Shown: piece after piece, positions 7,522-15,883 of the stretch
Numbering within the stretch: the first letter of the stretch is position 1
Layout: the number at the start of each line of letters is the position of its first letter
From: Photobacterium indicum
GTDB taxonomy: Bacteria > Pseudomonadota > Gammaproteobacteria > Enterobacterales > Vibrionaceae
NCBI RefSeq assembly: GCF_003026215.1
Contig: NZ_PYOC01000007.1
Span: 1-64,000 of the forward strand
Length of the DNA: 64,000 bases
Direction of reading: 5' to 3'
Notes under the pieces: generated by a model
What the model saw: the letters and a program-made list of their open reading frames with translations, nothing else
Databases searched by the model: none
What the model was told of the DNA's origin: nothing
Position numbers and translations under genes: made by a program

Positions 7522-10152
7522 TTACTTACTTCGTGTTTTGTACATTCTCAGGGTAATCAACCCTTGAGGAGGAACCATGGTAGAGCTGGTTGCCTTACCG
7601 ATTGGCTGTTCCATACCATTGGCAATCTCCACTTGCCAATCGGAAGGAAGATCACCCAGTTCAGTTGGCTGCATCCCGCTATTTAGTAATCTAAAAATAA
7701 CTGCACCACTGTCATCCTCAGTGGTCTTGATAGCACTTACCGCTAATTCAGGATGATCAAAAAACATTAAGCTGAAGCATTCAGGAGCCTCAAACAAAGG
7801 TGGAGCAATCATGAACCGCTGCACGATGCCATTATGTATAATTAGCGGCGTTGTGAGCCAATGTTTAGCCCGATAACACAAACCTGCTTCCATCGCTTTC
7901 CCCTTAAATGGGTACAAAGCCAAACGGAATGATAATGGCTGCTTAAGCTGTGAATCTGGGCTTACATCAGGCAAACCAGATAAACGACCCGGACGGTATT
8001 TCAACTCTGGCTTACCAACATAACCAACGGCTCGGAACAGAGTGATAGCAATAGATTCATGGTACTGCTGATATTCACGGATCCCATCGGTTAAGATAGC
8101 GATACCACCCTGTTCAGTCTCACCTGCCACCACACTTTGCATTGGGTAAATTGCTACAGGGCAAGATGTCCATTCCTGCTCTTGCCACACTGATAGAGCC
8201 TGCTCATCATTACCGCGGCGGATAAGACCAATAGGCTGATCAGCGATGGTTTCTTGGCCAAGAAAATTACCATTAACGTGTAATTGCAATCGATGGTCAT
8301 CAACCTGATTGTCTAGATGAATATAGATCTCGATTTGATCACTGCCCTTTTCAAGTGACAATTCCATCACCGCAGTTTGCTCTGTCGTGCACAGCTTATC
8401 TGCCCTCCCCTGTAGGTTATTAGGCAAGTTAACTTGATAGCTGATACAAATTGTGGAACGTAATGCTCCCTGTGACACCTTGATATTATTAGGGTTAGCC
8501 TGTAAAACAACTTGATAGTCTTTGTATGGTTCAGAGAAATCATAGTTGTCGCCATCATCCCCGCCATCAACCAGTGTTAGTAAGTCTTCCCAGTGCTCAC
8601 CCGACACCGTATTAGTAAGAGAAACTTTGCCAGTGGTATCAACATTGACAGACAGGTACTCGTTTTGAATCATCTGTAACTGATTTTGATCTCTAGCGGA
8701 TTCAGCATTCCCATCGATATCGGCCTCTTTATCAGCTAAACGTTCAACCATCAGGCTACGATAACCACATGCTGGCAACGCATGCAAAAAAGCAATAATG
8801 TGGTGTCGATACCACGATTTAAAGCGTTCATCACCCAGAGTGGTTGGATCTTGGACAATCGCATTGATATCAACCAACTGACAATCAATAGAGTGAACGT
8901 CTACCAGATCATCACCATCATGCAGCACGAACTGTCGAGTTGGCAGCACAAGCTCGAGCTCGACCATCGCATTACGCTGGTAAGGTAGAGGATTAAAGGC
9001 AAGTACAAATTCCCCCTCAAGACCTTTCGTTGACGCATCAGCCAACTGCTTAAGAGTAATATCTTTTAAGCGTTCAGCATTTTCTCGAACAGCTTGTATT
9101 CGTGCCAGTACTTGTCGATTAACAGAGTCCGTATTACATCCACCGATCGAATCATGGGCATGACTTTGCATAAGCTGCTTCCAATTCTTCTCCATCAGAC
9201 CATAAGGGTATTTCATCCCTAAGCTATTCGCGACCGTTAGCAATGGCTCCAACTGATTAACTATCAAGTTTTCAACACTGCTATTTAGCTTTTTAATATC
9301 GTAACGAGTAGAATAAATTCCACGGTGGATCCGGCTATATTTACCGTAAAGCATTTCACTTTCTACAACAGCCAACGGTTTATCAGTAGCCACAGAAAAA
9401 TAGTCTTCAAAACTACACAGTTGATAACTATATTGTCGTTCATCATTGGCATTGTGAATTGCAGCTACCGTTTCACTCTGCCAAGGTTTCTGATCATGCC
9501 CCCCCATAAACAAGAAGTTTTCACGTTCTCCCGGCCAAAAACGCTCAGTCATTTTCTGGTCAATCCCATCTAAATGACAAGCTATGGGTTTCATGCCCTG
9601 AAATGCGCTGTAGCCAAACTCCAATACTGCGGTTGTTACTTTGCTGCCATTCGGAGCTCGCCAGATAAATTCAGTTTTTTCAGTGATTCCTTCCCAGATT
9701 CCTCGCCAAAATACACATTTATCAATATCAAAATGCTGCAGGAGTTGTGGAAGCTGCTCGCTCTGACCAAACGAGTCTGGTACATAGCCCACTTTCATCA
9801 CTGCACCGAAGCGCTTTGCATCTCTACAACCCCAAAATAAGTTACGTAGCTGAGATTCACCATGAACAACACACTGATCAGTTTGTGTATACCAAGGGCC
9901 CACTAGCAATTTTCCGCGCTTAACCAATTCAGTAACACGGGCTGTGTCTTCTGGTACTACGCTTAGATAATCTTCCAGCATTACCGACTGCCCATCCAGC
10001 ACAAAGCAAGGCATTCCTTCATCTTGTTCAAGCTGTTCTAGAATCTGTTGCATGGTAAATACCAACAATACCTGAGACTCTTCAGTACTAAAGTACCACT
10101 CACGATCCCAGTGAGTATGTGGCACAATATATGCCTTTTTATTCAATGACAT
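7522..10152 (-). CDS. mngB: Alpha-mannosidase, GH38, MngB-like
   Basis: 876 residues, practically the length of E. coli MngB (mannosylglycerate hydrolase), and similar along the whole chain by memory. The N-terminal catalytic domain shows the zinc ligands H14-x-D16 in HTHWDREWY, the nucleophile Asp in GYVPDSFGQS, and the later QSHAHDSIGG zinc-site block. No signal peptide is present, so it acts in the cytoplasm, as expected for a hydrolase of a PTS-imported phosphorylated mannoside. MngB cleaves 2-O-(6-phospho-mannosyl)-glycerate to mannose-6-phosphate and glycerate. It begins 11 bases after EIIC2 with AGAGGA upstream. The substrate of this copy could still be another alpha-mannoside phosphate. 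Confidence 0.88.
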   Translation of the reverse strand: MSLNKKAYIVPHTHWDREWYFSTEESQVLLVFTMQQILEQLEQDEGMPCFVLDGQSVMLEDYLSVVPEDTARVTELVKRGKLLVGPWYTQTDQCVVHGESQLRNLFWGCRDAKRFGAVMKVGYVPDSFGQSEQLPQLLQHFDIDKCVFWRGIWEGITEKTEFIWRAPNGSKVTTAVLEFGYSAFQGMKPIACHLDGIDQKMTERFWPGERENFLFMGGHDQKPWQSETVAAIHNANDERQYSYQLCSFEDYFSVATDKPLAVVESEMLYGKYSRIHRGIYSTRYDIKKLNSSVENLIVNQLEPLLTVANSLGMKYPYGLMEKNWKQLMQSHAHDSIGGCNTDSVNRQVLARIQAVRENAERLKDITLKQLADASTKGLEGEFVLAFNPLPYQRNAMVELELVLPTRQFVLHDGDDLVDVHSIDCQLVDINAIVQDPTTLGDERFKSWYRHHIIAFLHALPACGYRSLMVERLADKEADIDGNAESARDQNQLQMIQNEYLSVNVDTTGKVSLTNTVSGEHWEDLLTLVDGGDDGDNYDFSEPYKDYQVVLQANPNNIKVSQGALRSTICISYQVNLPNNLQGRADKLCTTEQTAVMELSLEKGSDQIEIYIHLDNQVDDHRLQLHVNGNFLGQETIADQPIGLIRRGNDEQALSVWQEQEWTSCPVAIYPMQSVVAGETEQGGIAILTDGIREYQQYHESIAITLFRAVGYVGKPELKYRPGRLSGLPDVSPDSQLKQPLSFRLALYPFKGKAMEAGLCYRAKHWLTTPLIIHNGIVQRFMIAPPLFEAPECFSLMFFDHPELAVSAIKTTEDDSGAVIFRLLNSGMQPTELGDLPSDWQVEIANGMEQPIGKATSSTMVPPQGLITLRMYKTRSK

Positions 10153-10163
10153 TGCTAGATCCT

Positions 10164-11258
10164 CTATAGTGATTCTGTGTATTTACTTTGGGTCTCTTCC
10201 ATTGCCTGATTTTTCATATACTGGCGCTTCATGAGCACCGATGTCCCTAGCGCGACGAAAACCACACCAGATGCAATTGAAAGCAGGTATAAGAAGAAGT
10301 TTGAAGATAAAACAAGAGCCAAAATCCCCGCAGCAGGAGCCTGAACAATCGAATCAAACATGATAACCATCGAAGCTGCAATTGCACTGCCAACAGTGTT
10401 AATCACAATTAATGCAGGATTGGCAAGAATGAATGGAATAGCCCCTTCACTGATTCCGACACAAGACATCATCATTGCCGCACGCCCATTATCTTGCAGC
10501 TCTTTGGTATAGTATTTTTTCGCCACAATTGTCGAAACACCAATACCAAACGGAGCAACCATAATCGCGATATGCGAAGCCGTTACAGGCTCATAAATCC
10601 CTTGGGCAAATAAGCCAAGACTCACAGTAATCGCCGCTTTATTAATCGGGCCACCCAAGTCAAAACCAACCATGGCGCCAAGTACTGCCGCCATTAATAT
10701 TTTGTTACCACCAGACATATCCACCAACCAGCTTTCCAAACCTGTATTGAGTGCAATGAGCGGATAACCCACGATATATTTCATAACAAAAAGAACAGTT
10801 ACAGTTCCTAACAGTGGAATTATTACCATTGGTAACAAACTACGAAAGTCTTTAGGTAATTTGATATTCGCTAGCATCCAGCGAACTAAATAACCAACCA
10901 TCAAACCACCAAGTAATGCACCGAGAAATCCCATCTGCATATCGCGAGCTAGCATCCCAGCCATTAACCCAGGTGCAATTGCTGGTTTTCCAGCTAATCC
11001 AAAACCAACAAAAGCTGCAATAACTGGAAATAAGAGTGTTAATCCATATAAACCAAATATTTTCAAATCATTAATTATTTGGGCTAGAAAGGAATCACTT
11101 TCTTTTAAATCAACACCTGTAAGCGTTTCAAATAATGAACCAAAAGCTAATAGCATGCCACCAGCAACAATAACAGGAATCATATATGACACTCCTGTCA
11201 TCAAGGCTTCTCTTAACCTATCAACTTCTGTTTTTTTTGTTTTTAATAGTAGGGTCAT
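10164..11258 (-). CDS. PTS fructose-family EIIC permease (operon 2)
   Basis: 364 residues with about nine membrane segments and the same family blocks as EIIC1 (GISEGAIPFI, GFDLGGPINKAA). The frame also offers an ATG three codons earlier (11267), but that codon lies inside the AAGGA ribosome site, so the second ATG is preferred. It is followed directly by the mannosidase gene, making a mannoside such as 2-O-mannosylglycerate the likely substrate. E. coli MngA is a single EIIABC chain, whereas here the three functions are split over three genes. The two permeases in this window clearly differ in sequence, so different specificities are likely. Confidence 0.9.
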   Translation of the reverse strand: MTLLLKTKKTEVDRLREALMTGVSYMIPVIVAGGMLLAFGSLFETLTGVDLKESDSFLAQIINDLKIFGLYGLTLLFPVIAAFVGFGLAGKPAIAPGLMAGMLARDMQMGFLGALLGGLMVGYLVRWMLANIKLPKDFRSLLPMVIIPLLGTVTVLFVMKYIVGYPLIALNTGLESWLVDMSGGNKILMAAVLGAMVGFDLGGPINKAAITVSLGLFAQGIYEPVTASHIAIMVAPFGIGVSTIVAKKYYTKELQDNGRAAMMMSCVGISEGAIPFILANPALIVINTVGSAIAASMVIMFDSIVQAPAAGILALVLSSNFFLYLLSIASGVVFVALGTSVLMKRQYMKNQAMEETQSKYTESL

Positions 11259-11281
11259 GGTATTCATCCTTGTTGTTTTTA

Positions 11282-11596
11282 TTATTTATTATTTATTATA
11301 TGTATCATGGTTTCATATACTGCTGCTGATTGTTTAATTGGATCTGCTACAGAACATTCCAAAGTTTTTAATTTTTCAAATCTCTCCATTCCATCGATGG
11401 CAATTTCAGCAGCGATTATCGCGCCATCAGCCCGTTCGATATCTTCTAATGTGATTTCATTGTCGATTCCGGTACTACCTTGAGTCTCGACTTTCACTTC
11501 CCAGTTATGCTCTTTACCAAGCACTTCCAACGCTTCTGCTGCCATATAAGTGTGGGCAATCCCAGTTGGACAAGCAGCGACACAAACAATAAACAT
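11282..11596 (-). CDS. PTS fructose-family EIIB subunit (operon 2)
   Basis: A 104-residue single-domain EIIB with the phosphocysteine C9 in CPTGIAHT. The gene begins two bases after the leader stop codon, and its ribosome site (ACGAGG) is part of the last leader codons, so its translation may depend on ribosomes finishing the leader. It is followed after 23 bases by EIIC2. It accepts phosphate from the EIIA domain of the fusion protein encoded at the end of the same operon. Confidence 0.92.
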   Translation of the reverse strand: MFIVCVAACPTGIAHTYMAAEALEVLGKEHNWEVKVETQGSTGIDNEITLEDIERADGAIIAAEIAIDGMERFEKLKTLECSVADPIKQSAAVYETMIHIINNK

Positions 11597-11598
11597 AT

Positions 11599-12120
11599 TT
11601 ACCTCGTTAACAATCTACTGACTGTTGATTTATTAAAAACAAAAAAAACAGCAGCCACCTTAAGATGACTGCTGTTCAAATGATTGATACTAAATGATTT
11701 TACATTAAGAATATGACTAAACGAGTTAGTAGGCAAATTTCCTAACGTCACGCTATTTCCCGGCGCATAACGATAGAAGAGCACCATAGAACTCGCTGAA
11801 ACTTGTTCTACGAAATGTAGATAAGTCAGTGATAGTACAGAAAGCAACGTTCTCACATTTGCTTGATAAGATAAGAAATTACGACTCCAGCGCAGAACGT
11901 TCTCACCATACCAGTGATGTATTTTCTTGCCAATTAACTCACCAATATTGATATAAATCTGATTGTAATTTGAAGCTAATTCATCTAATTCTTCTTCAGT
12001 ATTTGTGATTAGGTCTTCATGGCTATGAATACATACGCACGAATAAACAGCGTTGACCAGAACGTTTAATACGCCCTGGAAAAACACTTTTATATTTAAT
12101 TCGTTTGAATTCATTTTCAT
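11599..12120 (-). CDS. PTS operon 2 leader protein, unknown family (paralogue of 4003-4509)
   Basis: 173 residues, no recognised domain, no signal peptide. The start is supported by AGGGG six bases before the ATG. It shares with leader 1 the LDE..(aromatic)..(I/L)(aromatic)..(I/V)G pattern followed by a conserved His, and the later SS.M...YR.A.G segment, so the two are homologous although diverged. The frame runs through a strong intrinsic terminator (11638-11676) and ends exactly at the EIIB2 ribosome site. As first gene of a CRP-controlled PTS operon with no other regulator nearby, it may take part in induction. This is inference. It could equally be a PTS accessory or sugar-phosphate stress protein. 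Confidence 0.65.
   Translation of the reverse strand: MKMNSNELNIKVFFQGVLNVLVNAVYSCVCIHSHEDLITNTEEELDELASNYNQIYINIGELIGKKIHHWYGENVLRWSRNFLSYQANVRTLLSVLSLTYLHFVEQVSASSMVLFYRYAPGNSVTLGNLPTNSFSHILNVKSFSINHLNSSHLKVAAVFFVFNKSTVSRLLTR
11638..11676 (-). terminator. Intrinsic terminator/attenuator inside the leader 2 reading frame
   Basis: On the minus strand a 13-bp stem (11676-11664 with 11659-11647, three G-T pairs) closes on a TTAA tetraloop and is followed by eight T residues. It is a textbook terminator, but it lies 15-25 codons before the leader stop codon and upstream of EIIB2. Confidence 0.88.
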
Positions 12121-12137
12121 TAAAAACCCCTATAAAG

Positions 12138-12187
12138 TACATTTATAATAAACAAAAAATAAAGACATGTATGTGAAGCAATTCACA
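12138..12187 (-). promoter_or_regulatory. CRP-dependent (class II) promoter of PTS operon 2
   Basis: A perfect CRP site TGTGA-AGCAAT-TCACA lies at 12172-12187. On the minus strand a -10 element TATTAT (12150-12145) predicts a start near 12138, which puts the site centre at about -41.5, the class II position. The transcript would have an 18-base leader before the ATG. Confidence 0.75.
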
Positions 12188-12674
12188 TTTAACACCCCAT
12201 TAACCTAGTGACATTTAACTATCTGACATAAGAAAATGATTCTTATAATCTAACTTATTAAAAAATCAAAATAACGATCAGCATTCTATTAGCACTAAGA
12301 GCAATAACATAACTAGCTTCTTTATATAAGAATAAGCGGTGTCAACCAGAATTCAATCTTGGAGGTTATTTCGAATGCGGTAATAGTTACTCAGCCCTAG
12401 CGAGCATCACCTAGATGAATACCTTAATGATACACTTTATTGCTAACGACGAAGCAAGCGATAAAGTATATACCCAAGCTACTTCAATATTCAGGATTCA
12501 GAGTGTTCTCAGCGAGCATCTTGAGATAACTTGGGTATAATGCCTATTTTTTAATGGCGGGTTGAAGCTTTGCCATTTAGAGGAGTTCGTAAACCACTCC
12601 TGCTAGAATTTACCACGCGTTAGTAAGTTCTTCTGATGCGAATTCTCATGATAAATTGGAGCTATTGGTAGTTA
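12188..12674. other. Intergenic region with MITE-like repeat
   Basis: No gene seen. It holds an imperfect hairpin around 12430-12468 (CTTTATTGC and GCGATAAAG) and, directly beside it, the TACCCAAG repeat element listed separately. It serves as the upstream region of the PhyH-family gene. Confidence 0.5.
12469..12539. repeat. Short element with terminal inverted repeats (TATACCCAAG type)
   Basis: About 71 bases bounded by TATACCCAAGCTACTTCAA and the inverse of TATACCCAAGTTATCTCAA. No coding capacity. Related single ends or degenerate copies occur at 17279-17357 and 41805-41830. Short repeats of this kind are, as far as I recall, common between genes in Vibrionaceae. Confidence 0.6.
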
Positions 12675-13457
12675 ATGTTAGAAAATAGAAATCAATTGAA
12701 TAGCCATTATGAGGAACAAGGTTTCTTTGTCATAAGGGATTATTTTACGGCGTCTGAAATCTCCTCACTTAGAAACGTTGTCTTGAAATTTCATGAACGT
12801 TGGAAAGATGACAACGCGGATTTTTATCATGATGAAGCTTTTAACTCTTCTTTGATCACTGGTAGTCAATATTTAGCATTTGATGATAGGGTAAAGCTGT
12901 TTAACTTTATTAGCTCAAAGAAAATAATGGCGCTTGTTGATTCAGTGATCCCAGTTAATCCTGCATTTATGAATACGCAATTATTTTTTAACCCTGTTAA
13001 CCTTCAACAAAAAGATTTTTGGCACCGAGACTGTCAATATGATCATGATCTTGATTCGCAAAAGAGAATCATAAAGGAAACTCAAGTATTACATCTTCGT
13101 GTACCTTTATTTGATGAGCTAGGTATGGAGTTAGTTCCAGGGACACATAAGCGCTGGGATAATGATGAAGAGCTTGATGTCAGACAAGAAGTGAATGGCA
13201 GAGTGAGCAGTGAGAATCTCTCAGCGGGTAAGTCAATTGGATTAGCCGCGGGTGACATATTAGTTTTTTCGGCAGATATGATTCACCGTGGTTTATACGG
13301 ATTGGATAGGCTGGCGTTAGATATCTTAGTTTTTGACTCATCAGCTGATTACATTGACTACGTTGACGACGATTGTTTACCAGATAGTTTAATGTTTGAT
13401 AAAATTGACGATCCAAGATTGTACAAGAATACAATACAGTTAAAGTCGCAGGGTTAA
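12675..13457 (+). CDS. Phytanoyl-CoA dioxygenase (PhyH) family protein
   Basis: 260 residues with the layout of a non-haem Fe(II)/2-oxoglutarate oxygenase. The metal ligands are H117 and D119 in WHRDC and H204 in DMIHRGL, with R212 as the 2-oxoglutarate contact. A substrate-loop segment ELVPGTHKRW lies between them and matches the PhyH family. It is cytoplasmic and stands alone on the plus strand, followed by a small hairpin. PhyH members hydroxylate acyl-CoAs, ectoine and many small molecules, so the substrate is open. Confidence 0.82.
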   Translation: MLENRNQLNSHYEEQGFFVIRDYFTASEISSLRNVVLKFHERWKDDNADFYHDEAFNSSLITGSQYLAFDDRVKLFNFISSKKIMALVDSVIPVNPAFMNTQLFFNPVNLQQKDFWHRDCQYDHDLDSQKRIIKETQVLHLRVPLFDELGMELVPGTHKRWDNDEELDVRQEVNGRVSSENLSAGKSIGLAAGDILVFSADMIHRGLYGLDRLALDILVFDSSADYIDYVDDDCLPDSLMFDKIDDPRLYKNTIQLKSQG

Positions 13458-13467
13458 TCTTTCAACG

Positions 13468-13490
13468 TGTCTAACTGTGCTGGTTAGACA
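13468..13490 (+). terminator. Hairpin after the PhyH-family gene
   Basis: TGTCTAAC pairs with GTTAGACA around a seven-base loop, followed by a pyrimidine-rich but not pure T tail. It is probably a weak terminator between convergent genes. Confidence 0.5.
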
Positions 13491-13548
13491 TCATCCTTTC
13501 CTTTTGCACTGAATCGTATAGCTGAAGCAGCTTATCTAAGGTTAACCA

Positions 13549-14400
13549 CTAAATAACGACGCTACGCCCTGTTGGTAAGTGTTCAAGACGATCACCAAGT
13601 ACACCTTTGAGTAACCCATACGCCTTCATACCAGTACAATGGCCAGTGTATAACTTATCTATAGGGTAACTTAATAATGTTTGCCCGATAGCTTCAATGT
13701 CTTTCTTGCTACCGCCAATACTGTTAAATAGTGGTAATCCGACTAAGTGAAAGCCACCTACAACAGCCTTAATTCTGGTATCAGGAAAAAGCGCAACCGC
13801 AGTCTCAACCATATTAAGCACACCACTATGAGCACACCCCGTGAATACGATAAGGCCATCACTTTCTTTAATAACCATAAGTAACTCATGGTCAAATGTA
13901 TCTGGTTTACAGCCCATCCCAGAGTTAGTGAAAAGATACTGATTACCTTTCGGCTGTTTATACTTGCTACTTATTTTTGTAATAATAAAAATATTGGGGA
14001 ATATTTCTGTTGTCTTGTTAACGAAATTAAATCGTTCCTTAGCGTTAAGTAATAAGTTCTTATCAATACCTACATTAGTTTTAAAACCAAACGCTTTGAA
14101 ACAATAGTCGGTTTCTTCGCATTCACGAAAGTGCACCAGAGCTTTAGAGTTGCGCTCGAGGAAATGACTAACACCATTACAATGATCATGGTGTCGATGT
14201 GAGATAACAGCAGCATCTATATCTTGAATTTTAACGTTTAATAACGCTGCGTTATCACAAAAAGTTTTACTACTTCCTGCATCAAATAATACCTGTCTAC
14301 CCATCGTATTCACATGAAGAGACAAGCCTCGCTCAACCGCAAGATCTGTTCGATTATCTAACCGTGTGTTATCAACTAACGCTGTAAGTTTCATAGTCAC
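13549..14400 (-). CDS. MBL-fold metallo-hydrolase
   Basis: 283 residues with the metallo-beta-lactamase signature H68-x-H70-x-D72-H73 in SHRHHDHCNG, a further metal ligand in GCAHSGV and the late block TGHCTG. The overall pattern resembles proteins annotated as MJ0936-like or dihydropterin-aminobenzene-phosphate synthase-like MBL hydrolases, a group often mislabelled as methanopterin enzymes. No signal peptide. The 64-base gap to the upstream kinase-like gene on the same strand suggests possible co-transcription. The substrate is unknown. Confidence 0.8.
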   Translation of the reverse strand: MTMKLTALVDNTRLDNRTDLAVERGLSLHVNTMGRQVLFDAGSSKTFCDNAALLNVKIQDIDAAVISHRHHDHCNGVSHFLERNSKALVHFRECEETDYCFKAFGFKTNVGIDKNLLLNAKERFNFVNKTTEIFPNIFIITKISSKYKQPKGNQYLFTNSGMGCKPDTFDHELLMVIKESDGLIVFTGCAHSGVLNMVETAVALFPDTRIKAVVGGFHLVGLPLFNSIGGSKKDIEAIGQTLLSYPIDKLYTGHCTGMKAYGLLKGVLGDRLEHLPTGRSVVI

Positions 14401-14464
14401 CTAAGTTATATTCAGCACAATGTAACCCCGTTCATTTTTTGAAAACAATAGGCAAGGCATCAAT

Positions 14465-15463
14465 TTATGCCTTATCGGGTACACCTAACTGCAACAATGC
14501 TTTTTGAGTCAGACTTTCAGTATATGGATTAATCTTCCAGTGATCAGGGCTCCAACCTTTCACAAAACGCTGAAAATCAGCCCAAGCGATACAGTAAAGT
14601 GGTTTCCATGATTGCACTACATCATTAGGGTCTAATTGAGGCTGATGCTTAACTAAAGCATGTTCAAGTTGTTTGAAATAATAAGCAAGTAAGCTTGGTA
14701 TTCGTTTATCACATTCATCGAACGGTATACAGCTACTAAAAAACAGTACGACATCTTTCATACCACAACCTTTGCCCACGTATTGAAAATCAACACCAGC
14801 AACGTGATCCCCTTTCGGTGTAAAACAAAAGTTCGCAAGTTTTGCATCACCATGCACCAACGTTTGATACGGGGTTTTCTTCAAGGTTTCGTCGATAAGC
14901 GGTGCTGCATTTCTTAAGGGGAAATCTAACAATGCTGCAATTTCATCAGGCCGCGTATCTAGATGCCAATACGTGCCGGACTTCCAAAGCCCTATTGGGT
15001 CTGTACCAAGGTGCTGAGCATGAAAATGTGCTAACCAGTATAAACAAGCTTCGACTTGTTCTTGGTTTATGTCTTTATGTACTTCACTAAAGCCTAATGT
15101 TTTCAAATCTTCTAAGATGAGTAAGATTTCGCCATCTTGTTCTTTTACGAATAAACACTTGGGGACTGCACATTCACTCTTACAATGATTGGCAAAATGT
15201 TGATACCAACTGACTTCTACTTGATAAGAATCTAACTTACGTTGATGAGAGGTGACTGTGTTCCACCCTCTTGGGTGATGTTCAGGTTGAGGTAGTTTTA
15301 TGTATTTAACAATGACCGATTCATATTGAGAGCAGCCTGCAAGTTCAACGCGTAAAAGTTCGCCATAACCGCCCCACAAATGCTGAATTAACTGGGTACT
15401 GGTAACGCACTCAGCCCCTACTGCACTCGCGATAGTCTGTAAAATGTTAATGGGGGTTGTCAT
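14465..15463 (-). CDS. CHK/aminoglycoside-phosphotransferase-like kinase
   Basis: 332 residues with the protein-kinase-like fold of choline and ecdysteroid kinases. The catalytic loop is LVHGDAKLANFCF and the metal-binding DFQ is in GVDFQYVGKGCG. A lysine likely to bind ATP is in VIVKYIKLP. No membrane segment. Related genes in marine bacteria are annotated as DUF1679 or phosphotransferase-family protein, and the phosphorylated molecule is not known. It precedes the MBL hydrolase on the same strand. Confidence 0.75.
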   Translation of the reverse strand: MTTPINILQTIASAVGAECVTSTQLIQHLWGGYGELLRVELAGCSQYESVIVKYIKLPQPEHHPRGWNTVTSHQRKLDSYQVEVSWYQHFANHCKSECAVPKCLFVKEQDGEILLILEDLKTLGFSEVHKDINQEQVEACLYWLAHFHAQHLGTDPIGLWKSGTYWHLDTRPDEIAALLDFPLRNAAPLIDETLKKTPYQTLVHGDAKLANFCFTPKGDHVAGVDFQYVGKGCGMKDVVLFFSSCIPFDECDKRIPSLLAYYFKQLEHALVKHQPQLDPNDVVQSWKPLYCIAWADFQRFVKGWSPDHWKINPYTESLTQKALLQLGVPDKA

Positions 15464-15509
15464 TCATTGCCTGCTTTAATATTAGGTTCCTTTTCAGTGG
15501 TATATAAAA

Positions 15510-15555
15510 AGCCCTATTCAATATCAGCTACATTAAGCGGCTATTGAATAGGGCT
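15510..15555 (-). terminator. Stem-loop and terminator spanning the end of arfA
   Basis: A perfect 14-bp stem (15555-15542 with 15523-15510 on the minus strand) is followed by TTTTTATA. The arfA stop codon (15535-15533) is in the 18-base loop. In E. coli a comparable structure inside arfA gives non-stop mRNA, which is how the gene is controlled by trans-translation. Confidence 0.85.
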
Positions 15556-15772
15556 CTTGCCCTTTATATTTGTCCTTTCGTTGAAAGCTTCCTTTACCTT
15601 TTTTTGCTTTTACCACTCGTGTTGTAAACAACTTACTGGTCACAACTGCTTTTAGCGCATTATCTCTAATGGTTCCTCTACCAAACTCAGTATCTGTGAT
15701 ATTTGGCTCTAACCGTGTAAAATCAACACTCTCTTTTTGTTTACATTGCTTCAATTTACGTTTTTTAGACAT
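15533..15772 (-). CDS. arfA: Alternative ribosome-rescue factor A
   Basis: 79 residues from the ATG at 15772, chosen because GAGGA lies seven bases upstream. The frame is open further, to 15799. The segment GTIRDNALKAVVTSKLF...KAKKGKGSFQRK matches the E. coli ArfA core IKDNAIEALL...KNKKGKGSYMRK. ArfA recruits release factor RF2 to ribosomes stalled without a stop codon when tmRNA fails. The Lys-rich tail that enters the mRNA channel is present. The protein has a Vibrio/Photobacterium-style basic N-terminal extension. The final residues SIAA resemble an SsrA-type C-terminal degron. The stop codon lies in a terminator loop. Confidence 0.85.
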   Translation of the reverse strand: MSKKRKLKQCKQKESVDFTRLEPNITDTEFGRGTIRDNALKAVVTSKLFTTRVVKAKKGKGSFQRKDKYKGQEPYSIAA

Positions 15773-15883
15773 TTGCCGTTCCTCATCGTTGTGTATCATC
15801 TGATTGTCTTAAAGAACCCGAGTAATATACCTTATTGTGCAACAATACGTGACTTTTATTAAACTGTACTGAACGTATCATCT

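Noticed and set aside
13549..14400. Methanopterin-type synthase function for the MBL hydrolase
   Set aside because: This label is common for the subgroup but is transferred from archaeal pathways. Only the metal motifs are supported.
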